From the NCBI GenBank assembly GCA_021234535.1, contig CM037845.1, forward strand, positions 9,850,143 through 9,914,142: a stretch of 64,000 nucleotides of DNA, given 5' to 3'. Both the position numbers and the translations under genes were made by a program. Positions 1 through 11,800 of this stretch are shown here, piece by piece. Below the pieces are notes generated by a model. That model had not been told where the DNA came from and did not search any database. It saw only the letters and a program-made list of their open reading frames with translations. How positions within the stretch are numbered: the stretch's first letter is position 1; every line of letters starts with the position of its first letter. Source of the stretch: Stichopus chloronotus (lineage: Eukaryota > Echinodermata > Holothuroidea > Aspidochirotida > Stichopodidae).

Positions 1-844
1 AAATAACACTGGTGGCAAAGAATTCTCCAGCCTGCACAGTGGTAGCCTAAGTACAGTACAAATTTCCCAGGAACAAGAGATATACTCATATGACAGTTGG
101 AATGACTGCCAATTATATAAACTACATAAATTCCTCCATCTACCCCATCATATGATCAAGTAATAACTTATTTATCTCTATTGTACAATAAGACTTTTCC
201 CTAACAGAAATCTTCCATGTGCAACTGTCTCCACTTCAGAAAACAAATCTATTCTACATTGTTTGATGATAGAAGGAGCCTTGTATCTCAGATAATGATT
301 CCTCTGGGAAAGAAAAGGGTCAACCTTTCTCCCATTTTCCACAGAGGTCATTGGTCAATCACCATTTTCAGACCAAACAAATGTCTCAGATGGAATTAAA
401 AGCCAATTATGGCTTTGAAAACTAAGTGAGCACTTTTAACTGTCAAAACAAGAGTAATAAACAAAAGAAGCATGACACCAAATACTGGACTGCTGAATCG
501 GGGAATAAATAGAAACTCAAAGGTGTGTTGTACCTGCTGAACTTAATTAACCAAATTGGGCTTTCAGATACTTTACAGATGCTTTCAGATATACAGTATT
601 TTATCAGAAACCAGCATGATGCCAGCTGAAGATGCATAGATGTAGTTTCATCATTATATGTCAAAGACTTGTGAAATTAGTACAGCAACTACACTTTATT
701 ACCTAACTGACAGGTAAAAGTTTTCAAATTGGAACTTCCTAAATGTGCAAGCACTGCTAGTCTTTGCTTGGAAGGGAGCTCAAATACCTTCCATTCATAG
801 GAAAAGACAGAAGGAGAGAAACACCAGCAAAGGTCTTAACACTT
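1..844. other. No feature seen
   Basis: AT-rich, short random open frames only. If the coiled-coil gene continues left, this is intron. Confidence 0.5.
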
Positions 845-1700
845 GTACTCAAGGACCTCAGATGACCTTTGACCCACATCAAAACCAAAACCAGTAATTA
901 TATTTATATACTTCATCTAAAAAGAACAACTTTAAAGTGTGAAATTGTCTCCCCTTTGTAAATAGTGAAATCATCTCCTCCTTTGTAAATAGTGTCTTTA
1001 CAAGTTTTTTCATGTTACGACCTCTGATGACCCCCCATGACCTCTGATCACAATACACACCATCACCTTATTTACTTAGAAAGTCCTGCATACCCTCGAA
1101 GGTCAAAGTTTGTGCAATGTGCAGTTCACGAGGCACTGCAAACCTGTTTTGTCTATAGTCTGCCTGCAGATGACCTCTGGTGACCTTTGGCAGCCACCAA
1201 AATCAATCCCAGTCAAGATCTTTAAATGTCCTCCCCACACACTGACTTTGGACTGTCTTGCACATTCCCTTCAAAAGATAGAGTGTTCACAAGCTTTTAA
1301 CATTATGACTTCTAATGACCCCACATGACCTTTGACCTACAAGAAGACCCTCACAATCTCAATTACTTACAGGGCAGTACATACCACCCAAGTTTGAAAA
1401 TGATGCAACTTGTCGTTTCTGAGATACTGCAAACATAGTTTGTACACATTTTGCCTGATGGTGACCTCAGATGACCTTTGACCTTCACCGAAAACAATCC
1501 CAGCCGAGATCTTCATATGTTCTATCAACACACCAACTTTGACCCACCTTGCACTTTCCCTTCAAAAGCTAGAGTGTTCACAAGATTTTGCTCACACACA
1601 TACATACACACACACGCACGCACATACACTGAATCACCATCGCAAAGATTCCTTGCGCGCCTTCGGCAAGGAATCAAAAACTTGAGTAATGGCATCTGAA
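845..1700. repeat. About 290-bp tandem repeat with GACCTTTGACC words, CA tract and terminal hairpin, locus 1
   Basis: Monomers begin with CAAG[C/T/A]TTTT at about 1001, 1290 and 1581, so the period is about 290 bp. Each carries TGACCTTTGACC (863, 1326, 1472) and AGTGTTCACAAG. The array ends in a (CA)n tract and the hairpin GATTCCTTGC...GCAAGGAATC (about 1647-1675). Confidence 0.8.
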
Positions 1701-2439
1701 CGTTCTTTTCCCTCTCTTGATTGTTTTTTTGTTTCTGTAATTTTGGGTTTCATTAATTTTGTATTTGTAATTCCACATTCATATAAAATATCCTATGAAA
1801 TATATATTCATAATTCGCATGAAGGAGGTCCGTAAAAGCTTGAAGGTTGTGCATGCAGGCTGATTGCCGAAAGAGTATAAAAATAGTACAAGAAGAGTAT
1901 AAAAATAGTTTCACAAAAGGAAGAAGGTGGAAAATAGAACTGAAGAAAGATGAAAAGAAACTAAACTAAAGAGAAAGAAATAATTTGATAAAGCGCTGTA
2001 TTACATCGCTGGGTATAATGTTTTTAAAAATTTATCAATTTGAGATATTTTGGTTCCTCTATTCACATTAGTAACTTTTTGTGTCAGTCTCTAATTCTGC
2101 AACATTACATTTTCATCAAAGCGAAAGCAAGTTGTTGCATATTTTAATGCATTGCATTGCAAGAAATGTAAACCATCACAAAGTAGGAATTTGTCAAAAA
2201 CAAAAGTAAACTGAGTTTATTCTGACTGGTTTCCTAGTAAAAGGGAGACAAAAAATACCATATGCTTGGTACCCAACCCCACCCCTCCCAAAAAAAGAAA
2301 AAATATAACTGGCATAGGCCTATGCAGAGCAGATGACTCAATCTGTACGATCCCTTCCTACTGTACCATTTTGATGTTTCTTTCTAGCACTATTTTTTAC
2401 CAAATTTTCACTTTTCTTTATATCGTCTATGAGTTCCAT

Positions 2440-2530
2440 TGTTTTTATTCACTTGACTTTTTGTAAAGCGCCTCAAGGCCTTAGGTGTTAAGTGCTGTGA
2501 AAGTATGTGCAGGTATCATCGTTGTTACCT
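2440..2530 (+). mobile_element. SINE/LINE 3' tail fragment
   Basis: TTTGTAAAGCGCCTCAAGGCCTTAGGTGTTAAGTGCTGTGAAA-type tail (the GCGCC..AGC..GTGCTG pattern) ending in ATCATCGTTGTTA. Similar to the tail of the SINE at 11.7-11.95 kb. Confidence 0.4.
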
Positions 2531-3129
2531 AGACGGGCCTGATCGAAAAATGATATAAACTGCATCCCTGCACGACTTCCCCACCCATTCCTTCCCATTG
2601 TAAACACCAAACTTTGGATATCATGGACTCCAAAACATTGGTTTAACACTACCAGTTACCCTACCATACACCTAGACCGCACCTCAGACTGACACAAGCA
2701 AACACTTTGTGACACATATCTTTAAAATTAGCATCACAATAGACAATTCACAGTCTTCCACATCAACAACCTTGTCACAACCGCTAGATCAGTAGTGACC
2801 GAGAACAACCAGTGGTCCTGTGTGTCGAACATGGCCTGCTGAGAGTCATCAAACCCCATTTCGACAGAATAAAAATTTAACGAACGACAGGAAAAGGTAA
2901 TAAAGATGACATATTTTGTTGTCAAATCTTACACTCACTACTAAGCTGACAGTACCAAGTTTTCACATTTTTTTGCCTTTGCCTTGCCACAGACGTTTCT
3001 GCATGCATACTGCTACTTCATTCATACCCATACCATTCTATTGTCTCACTCACTACACTTTTCCAGGCTGGGACATTTGCTTTTATTGCAGCGTAAATAA
3101 TGTAACGAGAATGACATAGAGGGCAGGCA

Positions 3130-3205
3130 TGTAGCTGGTGCGACCCAGCACAGAGTCCCTAGGTGGCAATGTGGCCCCTTGAATAAAGAACGTTGGCCAC
3201 CCCTG
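3130..3205. mobile_element. Possible hAT transposon end
   Basis: Ends GTTGGCCACCCCTG; its complement CAGGGGTGGCCAAC is a widespread hAT terminal sequence. The opposite end was not found. Confidence 0.3.
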
Positions 3206-5675
3206 CACTAATTGGAACTCATACCAGTTGGAAGTAAACCTAACACTAGGTCAATACAAATGTTAATTAAATCACACTGACATTATACCTCACTCATTCT
3301 GTGGAATTGACACTAAAACTAACACACTGTCATTTGCATTTCATATCGAGTTAACAGTAACACAAGACCAAAACATCCCTTCATTGCCATGCAGTAAATA
3401 CTACACATCTGGCAGATTTTATGTGTGGATTGATAAATATATGACACTACACTTAACACATACCACCACAAATGCCATGAAAACAGTGTCACAGATTGCC
3501 TTTTACTTGTGTGTACACTCGTCTCAGTTTCGTGTTGCTTTTGTCTTTGTTCTTACATCTTGTGGATCGCTTTGATTGGCGTCACACAAGGGAGCGCTGT
3601 ACAAGCAACATGGGCACTATTAACGTAGATGTGAATCATTAATCAGGCCTCTTGGCATTTTAAAGAAAATTTTATTTATAAAATTTACGCTATATTTATA
3701 TAAATTTTACGTCTATTTCTGTCATGGTTTGGGATTTTTATGGCAACATTATGCCATCTGCAGCTGCTACAAAAGCATCTTGCAGAGAAGGACACCTGGC
3801 GAGTATAAAGAAGATTTTCGATTTCAGCAGATGAGACAGTAACTAAATTTGCAACATTTATGTAATCAACACCCACAAATTCCTCAGTAGAATGAGGGAC
3901 GCTGTCAGAGTCTCCTGATTGGGAGGTCACATATTGCCATACATCTGGTGAAAGGACAAATTAAGCAACCAACATTTTTAGCAGGGGAGGTCTGGTCTGA
4001 AGGCTTTGTGCAGGCAGGACTATCTAAACTGAACACAACCATTGGTTCGCATGGAACAAAAGAAAATTCTGGGCTTTCTGAACCCAACATGGCTGGAAAT
4101 GGAACTTTTCTGCATTTTCTAACCTGCATGTACCCAGCATTGATAAGGGAGCCTTTTGTCTGAAATTTCTCCATCGATGAGAAAAACGTAGATCTATGGA
4201 TTATTTTTATCAAGAATATTTGCACCTATTCAATTGCTTGCTCTCGCTCATCAGCCGCACATTAACTTTCAAAACAATTTAAAGATTGGGAAGGGCAAAC
4301 AATTTTAAGGTCTCCTGCATATATTCTCCGAGCAGAGCGCCACCATACGTTGGCACAGAGCATACAAGACATTTGTGGGCATACAAACCCCCCTTAACCG
4401 GGGACTGGGAATGCTTCCACCTATATTGTGTTCACTCCTTTGGTGGCTGCATGTTAACTTGACATAAGATTGGTGTGAGAAAAAGATCTTGAAGTTGCCT
4501 GCATCTGCTATTTAAGTGGAATGCCACCATCAAATAAGGTAGAGTGCACCAACAAATTTTGGCAGAAAATACCAGAAACGGCACTACCAAACCCATTTTG
4601 TCTATGTAATGCCTCACCCCACCTAATACCAATAAATTTATTTGAGGGGTCAAAATATGACTGGGAGAGCACATGCTCCCCCATGCAACCACAATGGGGT
4701 GGTGCCACTAAGCAGAACTAGAGAAACTCAACTGAAACTATGCAATCGGATGGCCTCTCACCTCATGCCAAACAAAGGGAGCAAGTAGTACCTACTTTAT
4801 GCTAAATACATCATCTATGACTTTGCATGATCAAGGCAGGATCAAAACGCATGAAGACTGCCCTGCCCAGCCCACATTCATCAAATTAATGCAGCAATAT
4901 GATACAGTACTACTACTTTGCTTTTAATACACATACAAGTAGGACAACCAAAGGCATAAGTTGTGGCCCAACTGTGAACTATGTGGAGCACTTATGTACA
5001 TATATGACACTCCCGGGTAATTAAGGATGTTTTGAAGAGAGAGATATGAGCTATACATTTTTATAAATATCTTTCATGATTTTTATGACTTACTTTTTCA
5101 GTTTGTCGCTAATTTACGCTACGTGCCATTTGTCCGCCACATTTTATGAATTTTTTTTATTAAATTGAATGCCACTCTGGGAGGTCTGTACTAATATTCT
5201 TGTTCAAACCAATTGACAGAACAGTTCTTTTGTTTTGTTTTCAGGGCTACATATGGGAAATCTGTGACTGAAGTTTACCTTCACTAAAGTTTGTTTGTCC
5301 ATTGAAATGTCTCTCACATCATGTTTCGATGCCATATGGAGGCGAACAAATACCCCCCATCCTTCTGCTATCAGAGAAGAACCTTTTTTTTTTCCTCTTT
5401 CATAAACACATGACAAGACAACCCCATCAAGTCCTCTCGAATTTTGACAAATATCCAGTACAGACTACATTCTTGTACTTGTAAACTCTCCCACCTGATA
5501 TGTTCCCCTCCTGTCAAACACCTGTGAAGACCTCCCCATCCAGAGAGGAGGCCCCAACCCAACCCTGTATAATCTCTGCAAAGCTCCCAATCCAACCTAA
5601 CTCTGTGTTGTCCTGGCGATGAAAAATGACTGCTGTTATGAAATTGAAGAAAAGGATCAAAAAGACGGGACTCAC

Positions 5676-5899
5676 TGCATTTTCCTCCAGTTCTTCGTCA
5701 TCGTCGACGTCGTGATCTCCTAAGTCTTCCTGTCTCTGCTGTTTCCCACGGATCGGTTTCCTTGCGCTTCCGTTCACCTTCAGATGGACGCTTGAAGATG
5801 CGCTACCAGTAGAGGGCGGCCTTGACACTGGCAATCCGACGGTATTGCCCTGAAGTTGTGAGGTAAGTTGTCGTATATCCTGAGAAAGTTGCTTCACGT
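5676..5899 (-). CDS. Candidate exon c of the coiled-coil gene
   Basis: 224 nt between the acceptor ATCAACATAG|ACGTG and the donor AATGCA|GTGAGT, taking one base from exon b and ending in phase 0. It continues the coiled coil ([16 protein letters not shown]), then a Ser/Pro stretch, a basic [10 protein letters not shown] patch and [11 protein letters not shown] second in-phase acceptor (CTTTCTCAG|GATATA, exon start 5878) would suit only a phase-0 upstream exon. Confidence 0.6.
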
Positions 5900-8800
5900 C
5901 TATGTTGATGGTTATCAAAAAATTGAAACAAGAAGAATGTTACTTACTGTAGGTCACAAAATCACATAAAGTGAGAAAATTGACCAAAAATCCAAAAAGG
6001 GGGGGGGGGGGGCAGGAAGGAAGGTAAAAGGATTCACTGAATCCCTCCAGTGTGAAGAGCAACGATACAATATATTGTATACAATATCTACTAGCATGCT
6101 GTATTGTACAAGGGTCTTGCACATTTGATTGGTTCGTCCTTGAACAAAAGTAAAAAAAAAGTAAATAAAAAAGTAAACAAAAGTAAAATAGCTTGTTCAC
6201 TAAGAGACGTCAATGATCATTTACTTCAAGACTGAGACATTGTGTTTGCACAGTAAATTCCAGAGGATGACTTCTGCTGACCTCAAATGACCTTTGGCTG
6301 CATGCTGGAGGGGGGGGGGGGGGCACTCACAGTTACTATATCCATTATCCACAGCATCACATGTAAATGCATGTACTCATTGTGAAAGAGCCTTCCTGCC
6401 TTTCTGACGTTTGATCTTTAGGGTATTAGCACAAGGCAGTCCAGCATTTATTTCTTTTTCTCTTTAAAGAGGTCAGGACATGCAGACTTAAGACTGCATA
6501 AAAACTGGTTTTTCTAAATATTTGGACAAATTGACATCCAAAACTGCCTTTGATCTACTTGTGACATCATCAAATTTCATACAATCAAAGTTTTAATCTT
6601 CACAGTTGGAACCTTGGTTGGAAGTTGGAAGACAAACCTTTTTCTGTATGACATCACACTATGTCATATTAGGAACAGATTCATGCATGAGCTATCTCTC
6701 CACAATGATTGACAATTTTTTTACTTGCATATACTTTCATGAATTTGTTTGAAACTTGCACACAATGCTTCTTAGGTAGTGGGCCATTTGAGGAAGAGTA
6801 GTCAGGAATTTTTGGCACAGGGTTCCATGTGGGCCACTTTATAAAGACACCTTTAGGGCATTCAGAAATACTGAGTCCAAACCCTAGGGTCCATCTTGTG
6901 AAATTTGGACCCAAACTTCATGAACACCCTTAAGGTTCTACCTGAGTAATCAATATGACAAAGCATCAGCATCATAAAAGAGAATCTGTAGGAAGAGAAG
7001 CGTCCTGCAGATTTTCATAAAATGGGACATACGGCCCATATTTGACCTTAAACCAAATATTCATGGACACAATGAAGGTACCTTTAACAACGTATCTTGA
7101 TGACAAACCATGGAGATTATACATGGCAATCTGTAGAAGGAGAGGAATTTTGCAGAATTCAGCAAAATGGGCCACCAAATGGGCCATCAGACCTTGGACT
7201 ACAACTTCCTGGACACTCCAAATGGCCCAGACTCCAAGAAAGATTGCGTGTAAGTTTGAAGCAAATCCATCACCGCATGTGCACGTAGAAGCATTTTGAA
7301 TTATTGTGGATTGATAGCTCGTGCATGAAATGGTTCCTGATATGACGTCATACTGTAAGCTGCCTTGTAGAAGAAAAGAGTTTTTCAAGAAGGAGGTTCC
7401 AACTGTGAAACTTAAAACTTTGATTGCATAACATTGAAAGATGTCACAAGGACACCAAATGGAAGGTTTGTATATCAATTTGTCCAAATATTCAGAAATA
7501 ACAGTTTCCATTGAGTTTTAATCTACGTGTCAGAACCTCTTTAACTATATGAATATTTTAACTGCCAGCTCTTTTGTAATCAGGGTCCGTAGCAAAAATG
7601 GTTATATGAATTCACAGACTTTTCACAGACTTTTCAAAGACTCTTTGGTAACATTCCATGACCAAGAAAAGATGTGCATTTTTTAGGGACTGAGTAGTTT
7701 ATGAGAAAATTTTGCATTCTTTTCTAGCACTTTACACATGAAACACTAAGAATGGACAAATTCAAAGATTTTTCAAAGATGGCTCAGTTTACTGATAAAA
7801 TTCACAGACTATTCACACACTTTCAAAGACCTCAAAAAGTCACAGACTTTCACAGACTTTTCCAGATACTACGGACCCTGGTAATGATGAAGGTGAAGCT
7901 AAGAAAACTTCGAGTAGACATTTTGCTGACATTTCGTTCCAGTCTGAGAGAACCAACCTGAAAGGAACATCTACATTTATGACTAGCTCCTGACCTCTGG
8001 GCCTGGGACTAACATGTGGCTGTTAGAGCAGCTGTATGTGATCTGTTACTAAGGAAGAGAGATGGGCATGAAGGTTTGGTGGAGGAAGGGATTTGGTAGA
8101 GCAAGTGACAAGGGACTGATAGATGAAGTGACATGGGGCCTGGAAGAGGGATGGGCATGGGGTCTAGAATATGAGGTATTACAACCAGAATGCAGAAATG
8201 CATGCATTGTGGTTTCGATGATCTGTTTAAGAGAATTTTTTCTTCTGAATCTGATATAATAGCATTAGTATGTGTCACATGAAGCTACGTATGCTTTATA
8301 TGAAATATGAGATCTGCACAAGCTTCCTTTCTTGAGATCGTATCTACCTATTCACACTTTGACCCTTGTTGACACTGAATGACCTGTAACCTCCATTAAA
8401 GACCAATAGACCAATTGGGTCTTGTACTCAATGAAGTACAACTAATTATTGAATACGACATCTGTTCTACAGTAGCTTCCCTTCTTGAGATAGCATGATT
8501 ACAAGAATTCCATACTGTGACCCTGTTGACTGCAAATGAACTTTGACCTTCACCAAAGACAATGGAACTTTGTATACTCAATGAGATACACCTACAATCT
8601 ACGAATGTACAGTGCATGCAAATGTCGGAGTAAACAGTGTCAATTTCTCCAAGATCTTTAAATGAGAATAAATTTGCAAAAAATGTCTATGAATGTGTTC
8701 AGTTTCATGCGTGTACTTTGCCTTTGAGTAGGCTTAAGAGGATCTAAGAGATAAGGTCATTTAAAGTAGAACATTTAGGCGTGCCGTAGAGTTCTTTCAA

Positions 8801-11800
8801 TCCATTCCCTGTGACTATGAGCCAATATGATTGAGGTTGGTCTCAAATTCTTGGAGTTGTTGAGTTGTTGGTTTGTTGTAACACTGTTATACATGGTGAA
8901 ACATTCTCCACACTATTTTTAAGTTGAATGTACAAAGTTTAAGTGTAAAATATGCCATCCTGTTCCTGATGACCCAATATAAGCTTAGCAATATATTGGG
9001 CAACATAAAGCACATTTTCAAGCAACTTGGATCAAAGTTTACTTCAAAATCTTAGTCTTGTCTGTTCCTCTGCTGTAAGTGTAAGGCACAACAGTTAGAA
9101 ATACATGTATTGGCTAGGATCTATTACAGTGTGTATGTTTATATGTTAGGCTACGCAGAAAGTCTGGAGCCTGGTTAACCTCAAGTGACCGTTGACCTTC
9201 ATTAAAATAATAGCGTTCTTGTACTCAATAAGATACACATACACACTTCATATGACATCTGTTCAAACTTCCCTTCTGGAGATATCTTGTTTACAAGGTT
9301 TTCACAATTTGACCCCTGTTGACCCTAAATGACCTTTGACCTCCACCAGAAACAATAGGGCTCCTCTACTCAACATGGTGCATCTACATACCAAACATGA
9401 GATCTCTACAAGCTTCCCTTCTTGAGATATCGAGTTTACAAGGTTTTCACAATTTGATACCTGTTGACCCCAAATGACCTTTGACCTCCACCAAAAATAT
9501 TAGGGTTCCTCTACTTAATGTGGTACACCTACATACCAAATATGACATCTGTCCTAGCTTCCCTCCTTTAGATATCGTGTTTACAAGGTTTTCACCATTT
9601 GACCCCTGTTGACTCCAAATGACCTTTGACCACCACGAAAAATGATAGGGTTCCTCTACTCAATGTGGTACACCTACATACCAAATATGAGATCTGTCCC
9701 AGCTTCCCTTCTTTGAGATATCGTGTTTACAAGGTAGAGCGTCACAAACATACACACACGTGCAACTTTTTCCATTCATTCTGAGGACCTCATTGTGCTT
9801 TCTTTTGTTTTTCCTTCCTCAACCCTAACCTTAACAATAGACTGTCTATTGTTAATCTTGGAGGTACCGGTGAAATCTATTGAATTTTCTACAGAGGATC
9901 TAAAATCTATTGTTTCAATCCTCGATCCCACCCGAAAACAAGGGCCACATACACACACACATACACACACCCATGCATGATTACAAAGGTTACGATTATC
10001 ATCGAAACCGAAAAGGAGGAGGTGATTAACATAGATGAGAGGAAAAGGCACAGCAAAGCAGAGCTGGTTAAAATTATTTTGTTACCTATTTAATAGTTTT
10101 AACCAACTTGATCTTTTTCTTGACAGTTACAACAAGGATATAGATAGGTAAGAGGGAATGAAGGAGATAATGAATCAGAAGTGAGGCTGTGAGGAAAATA
10201 GTTTTCTGACTGGTCTCGTAAGTTCAGTTCATAAGTTCAGTTGACTACTGAGGAAGGCAAAAAATTTCTAAACTGTGAGTCTAAACATTTTTTTCCGATT
10301 TCACAGGCCTTCAGAAAATCAGGTCAGAACCGCAACTGCCAACACTTGGGGGAGATGGAAATGCATCATCCCCCGATGTTTAACTTCATCTTTCTGTCTC
10401 ACCATGGACAACTGTTTGCAGACACTTTTATGTGCTCGCCGTAAAGAAGATTTTTATCAAATTTCTGTCCGTACAACCTTGAAAGCTATGAGTGTTTCTG
10501 TTTGCGGTGTAAAATTATGGAACCATCTTAATACTGGGCTTAGCAACCCAAAAAGTGAACGTATATTTCAACTAAAGTTAAAATTAGAATTCATAGATAA
10601 GTATAGACAACTGTTTTGATTTTACAATTTATAGGAGCACTGCAACATTCATTTGAGTTATTTTCATGGAGTTAGGTTGCTCTGAAAATAGAACAGTTTT
10701 GTAACTGATTATGGGGAGAGATTCAAATAAGTTTTTCTTAACTCCTTCTCTCTCCTTTTCCTTCTCATATTTCTGTTTTGTATGATCGTTAATTGTTTCT
10801 TTTATTTTGACTTTTTACGTTGATTTTGTAACCTCATGTTTTGTATTGTTGATATGGAAGTAAACTGAACAAACAAACAAACAGACAATGTTCCTACTTG
10901 GAGTTGTTGCTTAAAAGAGAAGTCCAGAAAATCAACAAACTTCTGTCACAAAAGAAGTACAATCAATCACTCAGTCACAATCACACAAGGCATTTTTCCG
11001 GCAAACACAACACCCACTTGATTCCCAAAATATTGAAATTTCAATAAATAATGTTTGAGACATTCTCATGCATAACTCATGATCGCAGCATGACAAAGTC
11101 TAAGTTGTGCTACCATTTTTTTTTGCCCTTGTCACTGTGCAACTTCTATGTCATAGGCTTGGGCCTGCCTGTTAAATATTTATGGAGGTCTCAACCGATC
11201 TGCATCAGTACACCAGGAGCACATTGAGACTTGCTGACATTGTGTTTTCTATTACTATGTTTTTCTTTTCAAAAATTATTTTAACTTTGTCTAGCCTTTT
11301 CCTTAAACTTCCAGAATACTCACTGGTGCTGAAAGTGTCGGTCAGTTCCGCTTTCAACCTCTTGTTTTCTCTCCGCAATGCTTTGTTTTCATCCAATATC
11401 TTTTGAATCTCTCTGATGATGTCCATGTGGTGTCCCCCACGGGTACGATGGGGGCTGCCGCTGTCGTCCTCGTGGTCCAGGTCGCACGTCCCACAGGAGC
11501 ACATGCTGTCCTCACTGCTACTGCTTTCGTGACGCTTCCGTTTTTTGTTCGCTGGCGAAGTGACCGAAGCCAAAGGCCGCTGTTTCTTCTTGTGTGAGGG
11601 TTTTGATGTCTTGTACTGGTTCATCTGCAATGCATGGAGTATGAAATGTAGACAAGAATTAACATGAATATAACAGATGAGAGTATCTCCCCTACGTGAT
11701 TTATGAGGCACAGGACTCTTAATCCGGTGGTTATGAGTTTGAAACCAAGTATGGTTCGGAAAGGTACAAATCTTGATCCACTCAGGTGCTACTTGGGGAC

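Larger units (their letters stand above)
1701..5675. other. Mostly featureless, putative intron of the coiled-coil gene
   Basis: Apart from the retroelement tail near 2.45 kb and a possible hAT end near 3.2 kb, nothing recognised. The next exon of the coiled-coil gene was looked for on the minus strand and not found. Confidence 0.4.

Noticed and set aside
5514..5675. Extension of the 134-codon frame past 5676
   Set aside because: The frame runs through a good GTGAGT donor into hydrophobic random sequence, so it is read as intron.
6681..7511. Frames of 63-179 codons in the TTAA element, suggesting transposase
   Set aside because: They fall in the inverted arms and internal duplications and show no catalytic motif.
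9160..9745. CRISPR-like array
   Set aside because: Units are contiguous 145-bp tandem repeats without unique spacers, in animal DNA.
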